A stretch of 64,000 bases of DNA from Bagarius yarrelli (Eukaryota > Chordata > Actinopteri > Siluriformes > Sisoridae): positions 195,001 to 259,000 of the forward strand of contig VCAZ01000217.1 in NCBI GenBank assembly GCA_005784505.1, read 5' to 3'. The notes under the pieces are model-generated. The model was not told where the DNA came from, did not search any database, and saw nothing but the letters and a program-made list of their open reading frames with translations. Shown piece by piece: positions 49,053 to 61,420 of this stretch (position 1 is its first letter; each line of letters opens with the position of its first letter). The position numbers and the translations under genes are program-made.

Positions 49053-49614
49053 TCCACCAGACCACCGAGTCAATCAGAGTGAACAACACCACCTTAAAAT
49101 AAATGGTCTGATTTTATTTTAATACTTTAAGTATTAAAAAAATTAAATATTAAACCTGATGCTTAAATAATAATTACTTAAAATAAGATTAATAGTAGGG
49201 TCCCGACATGAGTAGAAAACCCCGACTTTCATATCACACCGCTTCACTCACTCACTCTGGTTAAAAGTAGGGTGTTGCAGGTACTTCAGCTCCACCTTGT
49301 GGCTAATAAAAGTCAGATAATCGAACGATCGCGGTTAGGTTAAATAATTTATATAATAATTTAAATAATTTTCTCTCGTCCTGTAACACCTGATCCCCCT
49401 GATGATTAATCCTGATGCAGATTCTGAAGATCATCAGTGTGTTTTTTGTCTCTAAACAGTTCAGTGATGTTCCAATAGTTACGACTCGGAATGGTTTTTT
49501 CAGGTTCTATGTTCTTTAGAATACAATAGTTGGTAGTAAAAACTATTAAAATAAAAGGAAAACTTTAAATTCTTTATTACAGATGCACAAAAACATATAG
49601 AAAGAGACAATCTG

Positions 49615-49648
<34 letters not shown>

Positions 49649-50249
49649 AAACATTCATCACGCTGTGCAATCAGTAAATGAACCCGGATAAGAAGTTGCA
49701 CAATTTTCTAAAATTTTGATTTAAGAAGTTAAAAAAATTCTAATTTACTGGCACACCTGTGACTAAAAATGTCTACTGTCACATGTGTTTTGTTGTTTTG
49801 CTCAGAACCCCCTACCCCCCCACACACACCCAGACCATCTCAAACAACTGTTACACACACACACATGCTTATGAACGCACAGGCGCGTGCACACACACAC
49901 ACACACAAACAGGCAGACACTAGGGAAGTTTTAGTGAAGCTGACCGCAGCACACGAGCACAGAATCCTTCAGTGTTATTGTTATTAGATATTTAGTGTTA
50001 TATATTTTGTATTATATATATTTGTTTTATATATATTTACTGACGAGCTTCGGAAGAATATTCGATTTAAGGATTCTGGAAGTTCCACCTGATCGACAGA
50101 AACTCCTGGAAGAAGTAAGAACAGAAATTCTGATGGTTTATTCAGTAAAGAGAAGCAGTGAGTTCGGAGAGTTGGGGGGTGGGGTGGGGGTGCTCGGTGC
50201 CATGTCTGCTGAGTGAAGGTGAAGTGCCTGAACGAGATTTTATCCTTTC

Positions 50250-50335
50250 TTTCATTTGTCTCTCTCTCTCTTTGTCTTTCTGTTTCTCTCTATCTCCCTG
50301 TATTTCTTTCTCTCTGTGTCTCTATCACTCTGTCC

Positions 50336-50367
<32 letters not shown>

Positions 50368-50403
50368 TTTTCTCACACTCTCTTTCTCTTGTCTCTCTCG
50401 TTT

Positions 50404-50437
<34 letters not shown>

Positions 50438-50810
50438 GTGTTCTCTCTCGCCCTCTCTTTCTCTCCCTCTCTCTTTTGCTCTGTATCTGTCTCTGTCACT
50501 CTCCTTCTCTGTGTCTCTCTCTCTTTCTGTCTCTGTGTCTCTCTTTTTCTGTCTTTCTTTCTTGCTCTCTCTTTCTCTCTCTCTTCCTGTGTCTCTCTCT
50601 CTCTCCGTCTCTCTTACTCTTTCTGTCTCTGTCTCTCTTTCTTTTTCTGCCTTTCTCTCTCTGTCTCTCTCTCTCTTTTGCTCTGTCTCTCTTTCCGTTT
50701 CTGTGTCTCTCTCTCTCTCTCCGTCTTTTTCTATTTTGCTCTGTCTCTCTTTCTGTCTCTGTGTCTCTCTTTCTTTCTCTCTCTTTCTCTTTCTCTCTTC
50801 TTTCTTTTCT

Positions 50811-50871
<61 letters not shown>
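50250..50871. repeat. (CT)n polypyrimidine tract, about 620 bases
   Basis: An almost uninterrupted pyrimidine strand with occasional G (TCTGTCTC units), becoming pure (CT)n from 50813 and ending CTCTCAG|G right before the mymx ATG. Long Ser/Leu ORFs in three frames are artefacts. Confidence 0.95.
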
Positions 50872-50872
50872 G

Positions 50873-51100
50873 ATGCCCGCTGTTCTCCTCCTGATTCGTG
50901 CGGCTCTCCTCCGGATCCTCGGCAGCAGTCTGGCGCGTGCAGCAGCTCGGTCTCTCAGCAGGTGCGTTTCCGGCGCTGCTGCTCACGTGTCCGCCGCGCT
51001 GCGCCTCGTTTGGGAGCGTGTGAGCTCTCAGGAGTCCAAGGAGGCCATTCTCGGCTGCGTGCTGTGTATTCTCAACATGCACAAAAAAGTGGACAACTGA
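50873..51100 (+). CDS. mymx: Myomixer (myomerger/minion), myoblast fusion microprotein
   Basis: A 75-codon membrane microprotein of the myoblast surface that, with myomaker, drives fusion-pore formation during muscle fibre growth. The ATG (50873) is the first after the CT tract, and the stop is at 51098-51100. The N-terminus MPAVLLLIRAALLRIL is a hydrophobic anchor. An Arg/Ala/Ser amphipathic stretch (ARAAARSLSRCVSGAAAHVS) and WERVSSQESKE follow. The C-terminal AILGCVL fits the AxLyCxL signature of the myomixer family, ending NMHKKVDN as in fish orthologues. It is short, single-exon in its coding part, and lies between repeats, so automatic pipelines may drop it. The CAG directly before the ATG, preceded by a pyrimidine tract, is likely a splice acceptor for a 5' non-coding exon. 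Confidence 0.9.
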   Translation: MPAVLLLIRAALLRILGSSLARAAARSLSRCVSGAAAHVSAALRLVWERVSSQESKEAILGCVLCILNMHKKVDN

Positions 51101-51109
51101 CTGGCTACT

Positions 51110-51112
<3 letters not shown>

Positions 51113-51176
<64 letters not shown>

Positions 51177-51282
51177 ACACACATAATCAGTGTTTTGATG
51201 AAACATGTAAAAAATTATTTGTTACTGAACATGTGATTCTGATGCGGACTGAATGAGCGGGGATGATGCACTCCGCCTGCAT

Positions 51283-51321
<39 letters not shown>

Positions 51322-51322
51322 A
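51113..51322. repeat. Two (CA)n tracts in mymx 3' flank
   Basis: (CA)n at 51113-51174 starts 13 bases after the mymx stop. A second lies at 51284-51322. Confidence 0.95.
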
Positions 51323-53283
51323 CACCATCAGATGACGCCGGGGCAAGTGGGGGTGGGTGCTTTTTTTTTTGCCATATGTGATATTATATTACTATTTCAG
51401 TGTAAACATAAAAGTTATTGTAATAGTATTAATTAGGACGGTGATGATGATGTGATAATTTGATGATGCTGTGCTGATTTGATGAAGATGATGATGTGAT
51501 GATAATGTGATTTTTTTCTGTAATTTGTGTCCTTGGTTAAATATAACAACGGGAAGTTTAAAGCTCAGTTGTGAAGGTGTTGGACTGCTGATTGGAAGAT
51601 CGTGGCTGGCTGTCATCGCTGGGCCCCTGAGCAAGGCCCCTTAACTACTCAATGGGATAATAATGTGATAAATGTCTTACTCTGAACGAAGATGTTTGCT
51701 GAATGACAGAAATGTCAATGTTTCTTTATTAAAACTGTGTGATTAAATATTTATTATTTTATATTAAAGTGATTTTTCTTTTAGTCTCTGGTGATTTTTA
51801 TATTTAATGATAAAATCTTTAAAGTGTGTGTTTTATTGTGATCAGCTGATCATGTGTACAGGAACAGAGAATAAATATGTATTAGACGCTAATCTCTCAG
51901 GACAGGATATCGGAGTGAATAAAGTTTTTTCCCCTAAAGTTAATTTTTGTATCAGTGTTTATTCCCGTGTTCCTCTGTTCTCGGTTCCAGGTCTCCGTAT
52001 CACAGAGGATTTAGGAAGGGGTGATTATTGAGGAAAATCCGAGGATAGATATTATTACATTTTTTCTCTCACTTTCCCCTCTTTTAATAAATGGAAGTGA
52101 AAATCCTGACCCAATAAAAATGATTCCAAAGGCGACACTGTGATTGGTTAAAACACCACCCATGTGATCGGTGTGCGCTCGTTTGTTAGGTTTCTCATGT
52201 CAGAGAGAGAAGGAGAGATCGGAGAGGTTTATGGAGGAACAGAAATAGTGTGTGTGTGTGTTAGGATGTGGAAAAGCATTAATCTATAAAAATAATGAAC
52301 ACCACCCACAGGACACACGAGAAACTCACAGGAAAGAGTGTGTTTAATTAATATCACAGGACGTGAGCTTATCTTAAATTTCCGGTTATGAGCAGTTTAT
52401 CGGTGTTAATCGACAGCAACAGATTTGATGGCTTGAATACCTGATGAGGTCACAGCCCAGATCATAGACATGAAAGTGGACACAGAGGCAACACAGGACA
52501 CAGACATGCGGTATAACTCGGCGTCTCCTACAGAGTTCAGCACCACTGAATGTGTGAGATGTTCAACCTCCACATGATGTGATGATCTGCTCTCCATCAT
52601 GTTTCTACTCAGGAGGGTCTGATTCAGATAGAGATTTTATTTAAAAAGTCTGATCTAATTCAATCCAACAGATCAGCTCGGTGGATCTCCTGCATCACCT
52701 GCTCAAAATTATTTTGTCATGATTTCTTTATACACTCATGCTTGAAATACTAAAGCGTTATTATTAATGTGACACACGAAGAGACTTTCACTTTAAAAAA
52801 GGGTTCCAAAAATGTTTTTTTCCCATGTGAGACTTACTGACAGATGAAACTGCAGACACTGATAAGTGGTGAGGTGAGATGGTGTGTGTGTGTAGTGATT
52901 AACATGACCACCAGAATTTTTTAATGAATGTTAATTAAATCTGAGTTTATTGATTTATGGGTATTGATCTCATTCCCTTCAGACTGCACTTTTCATTACA
53001 TCATGTTTTGTTTCTTCTTTGGAAAAGAGAATTCTTACCCACACACACACACACACCTCTCAAGGTTAATTCAGTTTAGTATTTAAATATCTGTATTTTT
53101 AAGATTTAAGCAGGGTTTAGATCACATCCCCGTCATTAGCATTTATAATGTAGTTCAAGACTTTAATCAAATGAATTTATTTTCTTTTGTGTGGGGAAAA
53201 AAACTAATGCTTTTATTTTTTTAATTGAAACTTTTTTTCTGCTTAACTTTTATTAGTGAAACACATTTGACCGTTTTCTTCTC
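51323..53283. other. mymx-msh6 intergenic region
   Basis: Contains a GAT-rich stretch (51440-51505), a SINE fragment (51565-51715: AAGGTGTTGGACTGCTGATT, GGGCCCCTGAGCAAGGCCCC), possible mymx 3' exon/UTR sequence, one small minus-strand ORF (52406-52600) and the msh6 3'UTR at the right. Nothing else recognised. Confidence 0.5.
52406..52600 (-). CDS. Small hypothetical ORF (64 codons)
   Basis: An ATG at 52600 opens a frame beginning MMESRSSHHVEVEHLTHS with a mildly hydrophobic middle (MSVSCVASVSTFMSMIWAV) that could be a membrane segment, ending IKSVAVD. It lies outside simple repeats, unlike most short frames here. I do not recognise it and have no conservation evidence. It could be chance, or the last exon of an unplaced gene. 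Confidence 0.2.
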   Translation of the reverse strand: MMESRSSHHVEVEHLTHSVVLNSVGDAELYRMSVSCVASVSTFMSMIWAVTSSGIQAIKSVAVD

Positions 53284-56200
53284 TTACAGGCTGCTGATCA
53301 TCTGGACCAGTCTGGAAAACTGTTCCTGCTTTGCTGTGGGATCTTCAGCCAATGAACACACTTTCCTGGAGAGAGAATAGAAATTAATTATTATTTATTT
53401 ATTAAAATGTCTCACTGCACACAGCAGAGCTGGTTATAAATTCTAATCATTATTTATTTATTTATTTTTTTAGAAGGGAACGTTTCTCACTTGAAGACCC
53501 TCAGCGTGACGGTGCTCCTCTCAAACTCGCGAGCTTTTCGGTGTCCGGACTGAATCACCTCTTCTGGAAGATCAGCGAGGCGTGCAGCATTAAAGCCATA
53601 ACTCTTGGGACAAGCGCCACTGATAAACTTGTACAGGAACGTGATGGTCTCCTGGCTGGGATCCTCATCACACTCGTTCTCCACCATGCAGGCCTGAGAG
53701 CAGATGTGATGGATCACATCTCAAAACCAGCACCCAGTTCTCAGTCATTAACCACTAAACCCAACACCACCCCTTCTTACTGAATGACCCGCTGCTCAGA
53801 TACATTAATGACTCACCATGTGACCCAGTTTCACAGCCGAGTCCCGAGCGTAGTCTTCCACCAGCGAGTGGTAGTGTGTGGAGAACAGAGTTCGGCAGCG
53901 GATCCTCTGCGAAAGCTCCTTCACCACTGCGCTCGCTATAGCTGTGCCATCGTAGGTGGCGGTACCCCTGCCTGGAAACAACCACATTAACCGCAGCAAG
54001 TGATCGGCATTAAGGGCATTTTAGGATTTTGAGAAAAAAATAAAATGCAGTATAAAATGGTGTGTTACCCAGTTCATCCAGAAGAACGAGGGAATGCTCG
54101 GTTCCGTGTAGAAGGATGCTGGCGGTTTCGCTGAGCTCCACAAAGAAAGTGCTCTCACCTGATGAAACCACAGGTGAGAAATGTCCGTTCAAGTCGTTTC
54201 TCGTTCCCTTTTTTAACCTTAAGCAGATATTGTATGCATATAAAACAGGAAGTTGGGCAACTCACCTGACATGATGCGATCTGAAGCACCGAGGCGAGTG
54301 AAGATGCGGTCTACAGGAGTCAAGCGCAGGCTTTCAGCGGGAACGTAGCAACCCAACTGAGCCAAGATCACAATCAGACCACACTACAGCGAGACATGCA
54401 CAGGGTTACATCACCACTTAACAACATCACGCACGAATCGAATGTTAACCAATTAAATCCAATCATTTGTTTAAAAGAAGATTTACTAATTACACCAGTG
54501 TCGATAGAAATGACTCACCTGCCTCATGAGGGTGGACTTGCCCCCCATGTTTGGTCCTGTGACGAGTACACACGGTGCAAGTGTCTTGCTGTCGTCTCCG
54601 CTCTCTTCTTCCTCATTGCCAAGACAACCGATACAGACGTCATTGGGGATAAAGTCATCACCAAAATAGGTTCTGGTGACACAGGGGTGCCGGGATCCTC
54701 GGAGGTCCAGGAAAGGGGAGGAATGGGGGCTGGTACCGGGCAGAACAATCTCTGGTTTTACCATCGACCCATTTCCACCCTGGCTGTATCGGGACAAACT
54801 CAACAGCACGTCTGTAACAGGGAGGAAACCCCACATCATTACTGTACTGTACCCCCCCCCCCCCCCAAGCTTGACACACCCCTAGCTGTCTTGACGCCCC
54901 CCAGTGGTCTGTAGGGGTTACAGACCTGAATTAATACAAGCATAAAATGTGGAAAATAAACCACAGTTCTATTTGCCCTTACCCAGAACTGCCATGCACT
55001 CCACCGCTGTCTGCCAGTCTTTGTAGTTTTTATCAAAGTTGTAAAACAGTCTCCTCATGCAGTCTTTCAGTGCTGCATCCCGTTTGTCCTCGCAGCTCTG
55101 TAACTCGGAGAACATTCGCTCGATCTCCTTGGTAGAGTATCTTTTCCAGCCTTTCTTTGTGGACCTCACCTCAAATTCTTCCGGGATGTTCCTCTCAGAA
55201 ACACTGTCTGGAACCTCCATTTGATAGCGGTTCCGTCCAGTGCCCCAGTAAGACAGATTCCTGCAGCCGAGTCTCTTCTTCTGTCGATCCAAGTAGTCTT
55301 GCAGGTTTCTCTCACAGTCTTTAATCCCACTCAGCGCCTGATCATACTCTGGGTCGAAGCCGGCCTTGGGGGTGATCACGCCGGTGGTTCGTGCTTTCTG
55401 ATGGTCGAAAGCGGTGTCCCAACGTTTCAGCTCCGGTTTGAGATCGGGGAACAACCCCTCCTCATTTCTGGTCTTCAGGATCACGACTTGTCTCAGCAGT
55501 TTGGACTTGAATTCTCCTGAAACCGACTCCATAACAGACACGATTTCCTGCATGGATTTAAAACCCTCCAGTGCTGAAAGAAAGTCTGCGATCTTGCGCT
55601 TGCTGTAAACCGTCTCCTCGTAAAGAACCGCTCTGCTGTCTGGGTGATCCTGTCCTTTCAGAGGAGTTCCTATACTATGGATTTTGCTAAGTAACCTCTC
55701 GAGGTCCGGAAGTTTCTTCAGAAATTCTGTAACCTCAGTAGCTTGTGCTGGAGCGGACATCAGGTCTTCTACGGCATTTAGCCGATCGTTAATGTAGGCT
55801 GGGTTACAGAGGGGACCACCGAGCCACTGTCGAAGTAACCGCTTACCGAAAGGGGTGCAGCAGGTGTCCAGCTGTTCAGCAGAGTTCCTTCTGTGCCTCC
55901 CGTAGAAGTGTTCTGGAGAATCTCCAGGTTAGCCAGCGTCACTCCATCCAGAACCATTCTCTGACGAGTTTGAGCAAAGAAATTTGAAGCTTTCTCCGAT
56001 CGCTGAATCTCCACATCCACTGGAACATATTCCTGAAAGTTAGCCATAGAGAGAAGCTCCTGATCCACTAGACATTTTTTAAGATAGAACACACAACCCC
56101 CAAGTGCAGACAGAGCAAGTTCATGTCCTTCTTTAGGAGTAAGACCTAGAGAGTCGTTCTCAGAAGTCATGGCTTTCAAAACACTGGGGAGAGCAGATCC

Positions 56201-59000
56201 TGAAGAATCGCCAGCATCTTCTCTACTTTCCTTAAAGTAGTCCTCATCTGCCAGGGTCTTCAGGGTTTTTTGGGCGTCCCAGAATTGTGAACCGGGACTG
56301 AGACTCTCGTGCATTGCCGAAGACACACAGGTTTTGAGGATCTTCCGTGTCTCAGCTGACAAGTTCCCCTTCTCGAACAGCACCTGGGCTGGGACGTAAT
56401 GTGCCAGTAGGGTACGTAGACGAGAACAGTGGCGGTCATCTTGGAACTGGCCGATGTGAAAGCGACCCACCGAGCTGTCGACAAAGCTGACTCCATAAAT
56501 ATGACACTGGCCGGAATGTTCCGCCAGATTCTTTTCTTTCACACTCAGCAGGTACTTGCTGTCTGCCTCAGAAGGGGCTCCATCGAGTACGCTATACGTC
56601 TGAGTGCCACGGGTGATTATTCTGCATACCTCTCTCCGAACTACTCGATCAAATTTAGTAGGACGTGCCATAGCCTTGCATCGTGCTTCCATCATGTCAG
56701 GGGTCTCGGTCTGTTCCACTCGTGCCACCTTGTAACCTTTTTGTACAAGAACGTCAGAGAAACGTCCAAAACCAATCTCAGGGAACCCCGAATGTGCCCA
56801 GGTGCCTTTCATGAAGGTAAGCCCTAACTCGTTGACGCCGATTACGGCATCCATGTGGTAGAGCTCATAAAACTTGCCAACTTTATAGAAAATCACTGTA
56901 TCGAACATCTCTGACTTTAGCTGCCACCAGCGGCGCATCCCAGGGGTCACCTTGTTTATGAATTCTTCAGGCACATACAGAGTGGTTGGGTCGTAGTCCT
57001 GGTCTGACTGACGCCGCCGCCGAGCATCCTTTCTTCTGCCATCTTTCAACCAATCCAGTTTTTCATGGTCCCACACCCCAGCCTGGTCCAGGGTTCCTGC
57101 AGCACCGTTCTGACTCTCGAAGCTGTCAGGAGCAGAAAAAGCAGACAGACGGGACTTGGTATCAGTAGTGAGACTTGCGGGATTTTTCTTGTGAATTTCC
57201 GAGGGTGGAGCGGAACTCTTAGTTTTAACAGGTTTTCTGTTGCACGTTTCCGTTTTACAGGTTTCACTGGACTTTCGGGTCCTGACTCGGGTTCTGATTC
57301 TGGTTCCTCCACATCACTGACGACTCCATCTTCATCCTCACTGCTGCTTTCCACCTGATCCGGCTTGAACTCCTCCCCCGAGCCCTCGCTGTCAGACGCC
57401 ACCACAATACGCCGGCGTTTGGGTTTCTGAGCATGTGCCGTCGTAGCACGAGAGGAGCGCCTGCCAGCCTTCACCGTTTGAACCTCTTCTTCAGACAGTT
57501 CTTCATCTGATAGTGTCGATTTTTCAACCTACACACACACGTAAAGCAAATATCGAGAACAAAATCTGATTTATAACCTAATTAAAGATCTGACAGCGAT
57601 TTTATCAATATAATATCTTAATAAAAAAACATTGCTTGTTACCTCCATTTCTTCCTCCTCAGCTTCCTCATCAGAAGCATCCATACACACGGGTATCTTC
57701 AGTCTCTGGTCCAGAACTGTCCTTCATCACGCAGTCTGCCATCTTCATTGCCCTGCTAATCACGGGTTTGCCACTGAAGAACAAACCCCCCGTCCTCGCA
57801 TCCGCGCTGTCTGAACCTGTAAAAAAATATTTATATATCATTTAGTCTTACATTTATTGATTACGGCTTTAATACACACACACACACACACACTACAACA
57901 TCAGAAGTATTGAAACACCATCCTGGTCCAGATGTTAGTCTCACTCTTCCTCCTATAATCCCCTCCGTTCTTCTGTGTAGGTTTTTTACTAGATTGGGTC
58001 ATGTGACCGTGTGGATTTGATCATCCAGTTCCGATAGTATTAATGAGATCAGACACTGATGATGTAATAGCGAGGAGGTCTGAGGTCCAGTCGGGGTTTG
58101 AGTCTCTTAGTTCCTTCCAGTGAGGGAAGAATATAAGGATGCGACATGTGTGTGTTTTGGAGGGGACACACTGGTGTGGATGTGCTGGTGTCCACAAACT
58201 TTTGACCAATCTGCTGTGCCCTCCGCTCACCTTTATATTCCCGGATGTATTTGGTTCGGACCCACCCTCTGGTCGCTGGCTCGTCAAAGAAATGGACATG
58301 TATCCTCTGATCTGCCCCTCTGCCCCTCATCTGCTGCCCACTGAGGGGCTGCGGTACCACCATGCACGGCCACCAGGGATGACCTTCCAATTTCGCCCAA
58401 ACCAGATCACCTGCATGAGGAGAGAATGAAGAGCTGGAGAGAAAAAAAAAAACATTTAATAACGATAAATGCTAAATAACGAAGAATAAATATACTTTAG
58501 GGTTAAATTTCACTGGGTCGCGGCTTTAAAACACAGAAAGAGTTAAAAACGTTTTACACAATGAGTCAATTCTAACAGCAGAGAAACAATTAAGGGCAGC
58601 AGAAGTGTGTATGGAGTGTGTTCGGGGGGTGTATGAAATGTGTGTATGTAGTGTGTGTTTGGTGTGTATGTGGTGTGTATGTGGTGGTGTGTTGATTTGT
58701 GGTCTGCGTATATAGTGTGCGTATGCGGTGTGTGTGTATAGTGTGTGGTGTGTATGTGTGTGTGTGTGTGTATATGGGTGCGTGCATAGTGTGTGTAGAT
58801 GTGTGTGGTGTGTGTATTGGGGTCTGCGTATATAGTGTGCGTATGGGGTGTGTGTATGTAGTGTGTGTGGCCAGAACATTATACACGTAATCAGTTAAGT
58901 GCTTTAATGCGTTCTAAATAAAACCTTATAATCTAATTTATCACAATGTTCCAAAAAAAAAGTTATTTAGTCCATTTTTCAGATTAGCTTAACTAGCCAG

Positions 59001-59098
<98 letters not shown>

Positions 59099-59357
59099 GT
59101 GTGTGTGTGTGTGTGTGTGGGGGGTTCTTTTCGCACCTCGCCTCTGTTTGTCCTGTAGTTTTGACTTGAGCTCGAGCCCCGCTGCGGTTCTCCGGCTTCT
59201 TCTTCGGTTCTGCTTGTTTCGCTTCCTCTTTGGGGGAACTGTTGGATTTAGACACTGAAGGTAAATCTGCCTCGACTGGAGACGGATTCCGTTTGGTTTT
59301 AGCGACGGCTGGAGGCGACTTTGTGAAGAAATTAAAGATGGAACTTTGTTTTGCCAT
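53284..59357 (-). CDS. msh6: MSH6 mismatch-repair protein (MutS-alpha subunit)
   Basis: It partners with MSH2 to recognise base mismatches and small loops in the nucleus. Exons: 59137-59357, 58231-58410, 57643-57816, 54983-57528, 54519-54811, 54266-54383, 54069-54158, 53817-53971, 53491-53693, 53284-53365. The start is at ATG 59357. A PCNA-binding PIP box (QSSIFNFF, residues 4-11) comes first, then a PWWP domain (GDLVWAKLEGHPWWPCMVV). The mismatch-binding Phe-x-Glu is in YKVGKFYELYHMD, then the lever/clamp, Walker A GPNMGGKST, signature STFFVELSETASILL, Walker B LVLLDELGRGT and the C-terminal helices. The frame breaks by one base near 57714, 57245 and 55878, and the exon 1/2 junction as placed is out of phase by one. 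Flanking protein is strongly conserved on both sides of each break, so sequence error is likelier than decay. The ATPase exons are clean. Confidence 0.95.
57895..58225. mobile_element. Decayed Tc1-like MITE fragment in msh6 intron 2
   Basis: CAGAAGTATTGAAACACCAT, TCCGTTCTTCTGTGTAGG, ATTGGGTCATGTGACCGTGTGGATTT, then AGTTCCTTCCAGTGAGGGAA and TGTCCACAAACTTTTGACC. The order resembles the common Tc1-derived fish repeat. A related piece recurs at 63580-63740. Confidence 0.55.
58600..58872. repeat. GTGTGTAT-rich degenerate microsatellite in msh6 intron 1
   Basis: Irregular TGTGTGTATG/TGCGTATAGTG units over about 270 bases, open on both strands. Confidence 0.9.
58999..59119. repeat. Compound (CA)n(GA)n(GT)n tract at msh6 exon 1 donor
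   Basis: (CA)24 then (GA)n then (GT)n, ending about 17 bases from the exon 1 donor at 59136. On the minus strand the intron starts GTGCGAAAAGAACCCCC and enters the repeat at once. Confidence 0.92.
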
Positions 59358-60909
59358 GACTGAAAAACAGAACTGACGTCCGGAAATGCTAAAAGCTGCT
59401 TCACGTGCACACAAACTCTGCAGAGCATTCGCGGGAAAGTGTAAGGAGGAAGTGGGCGGGGCTTGGCGTCATCTTCAAATCCAGACACGGATTCCTGGAA
59501 CGGATGTGGTTACAGTTATTTTCACCTACATGTGATGTAGGTATTAAACACAACCTGTAGTAAAAAAACTCACACAATCTGTTGTACAAGAAGCTGCAAA
59601 CGAACACAATAAGCATTAGCATGAAATAATCTACTAGCTAATAGCTTATGAGTAAAAATTAGCAGAACCATTAAGCATTTTTCACATGACTTTACTGTAA
59701 ATACAACTGTATTTAACTGGTGAGTTGAGTTTAGTAATTATTCTGTTAATTATGATGACGCAATTGACGCACATTGTTAAATAAAGAAGCTTCGCTCTTT
59801 GTTTACTTGCAATTGCTGTTTTCCTGATTAACACTCAAAACACACGGCCTCGGGTTTAACCAGCTCTCACCTGTAGATGGCGCCAATATCACATTAATAT
59901 TACTGTAGAGCTACTGTTACTAATAATTTATTAGAAAGTGTAATTTTTTAGGGAAATATTATATATTTTCAGCCGTAAGAAACAAAATATAAATAAATTC
60001 AACTAGGATTTTTATTATATGTTATATATTTATTTATTATATATTATTTAGGATATTTATTATATTTTATGTAAACTAGACAATGAAGCCAGTGTAAATT
60101 AAAGTGATAAATTAAAAGTGTGTGACACACACACACTACACACACAGACACACTACATACTACATACACATCACAAACACCATACACCCTACTTACAAAC
60201 ACACACTACACACACACACTACATACTACATACATATCACATACACCACATACACACACACACACACACCAAGTAAGTATGTATATATATATATATCTTG
60301 TTTATCATATTAATAGAGTTAACTGTATTATATTAACTTACTATATTTACTGTGTGTGTGTGTGTGTGTGTAAGTAGTGTGTATGGTGTTTGTGAGGAGA
60401 ATGTAGTATGTAGTATGTAGTGTGTGTGTGTGTGTGTAGTGTGTTCTAACAGAAATCATCTGACGACACTGTGTAAACAGCAGAAGGACAATCACTATTG
60501 GTCAGTTGACTCTGTAATGGGCGGTGCTCTGGACATTAGCCACGCCCATCGGTTATAGGCGGCACTGCGTCTCACCTGGCAAATGAAAAGGTGAGCAATC
60601 CGATATCATGATTTTTGTATTATGTAAATAAATCATAAATCTGTCTATGATACACAGACTTTTAATAATATAATAATAACAGTAATATCCAAATACACAA
60701 ACAAACAAGAGAATAAATACAGAAATAAAATCATTTTAAATACAATAGAATAAAATACGAATGAGCTTTTAAATTAACTTTTACAGCACAAAGAGGGAAG
60801 TCAATTAATTTTTGACCAGTTTTAATGATTTGTATAACAGTTTTATCTCATTTAACCCAAAAAACTAAAACTGGATTTAGATTTAAACCATCTGCACATC
60901 CCATAACAT

Positions 60910-61215
60910 TCATTCATCTTCTATAGCCGCTTATTCCCTAATTCGGGGTCACAGGGATCTGCTGGAGTCTATCCCAGCGTCTCTGAAAGGGTGAAAGACA
61001 GGAGGGGGACACCCTGGACAGGTCTCCAGTCCATCACAGGGCCACACACACACACACACACACACACTCCTATGGCCAATTTAGAATCATTAATCAATCT
61101 AACATACATGTTTTTGGACTGTCGGAGGAAACCGGAGAACCTGGAGTAAACCCACACAAGCACGGGGAGAACATGCAAACTCCACACAGAAAGACCTGAG
61201 AATCGAACCCGAGCC
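60910..61215 (+). repeat. Dispersed teleost repeat (copy 4)
   Basis: TTCATTCATCTTCTATAGCC, GGAGGGGGACACCCTGGACA, GGACTGTCGGAGGAAACCGG and GGGGAGAACATGCAAACTCC. Confidence 0.85.
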
Positions 61216-61364
61216 TATTCCCAATCATTGTTTTCTAGAAAAATACCAATTTTTACCACGTTTACACTGAATGATGGGAAATTCAGACAACAATGGAACA
61301 TAAACAATTATGTACGTCTGTCCAAAAAACTACTGTGGTACTGTGTACATTATGTTGGGTTTCA

Positions 61365-61420
61365 ATATTCTATTTCTATTCTATTTCTATTCTATTTCTA
61401 TTCTATTTCTATTCTATTTC
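61365..61420. repeat. TTCTATTCTA short tandem repeat
   Basis: About five near-identical copies of CTATTTCTATT run in tandem. Confidence 0.85.

Larger units (their letters stand above)
48337..50872. other. sirt1 3' flank and mymx upstream region
   Basis: Begins with the sirt1 3'UTR (an alternative stop at 48406; a likely AATTAT-rich end before 48710). Then come an E-box cluster (48891-49052), a (CA)n tract (49618-49647), further E-boxes (49754, 49780, 49845), a CA run at 49887, TATA-like AT repeats near 49995-50037 and the (CT)n field up to the mymx start. Candidate donors (GCA|GTGAGT near 50157, GAA|GTAAGA near 50115) could end a mymx 5' non-coding exon. Confidence 0.5.

Noticed and set aside
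50158..51186. 342-codon Ser/Leu ORF and 310-codon Arg/Glu ORF on the other strand
   Set aside because: They translate the CT repeat. Only the short mymx frame at its end has protein-like, family-like sequence.
57632..57845. Plus-strand ORFs opposite msh6 exon 3
   Set aside because: Shadows of the antisense msh6 exon with no protein-like features.
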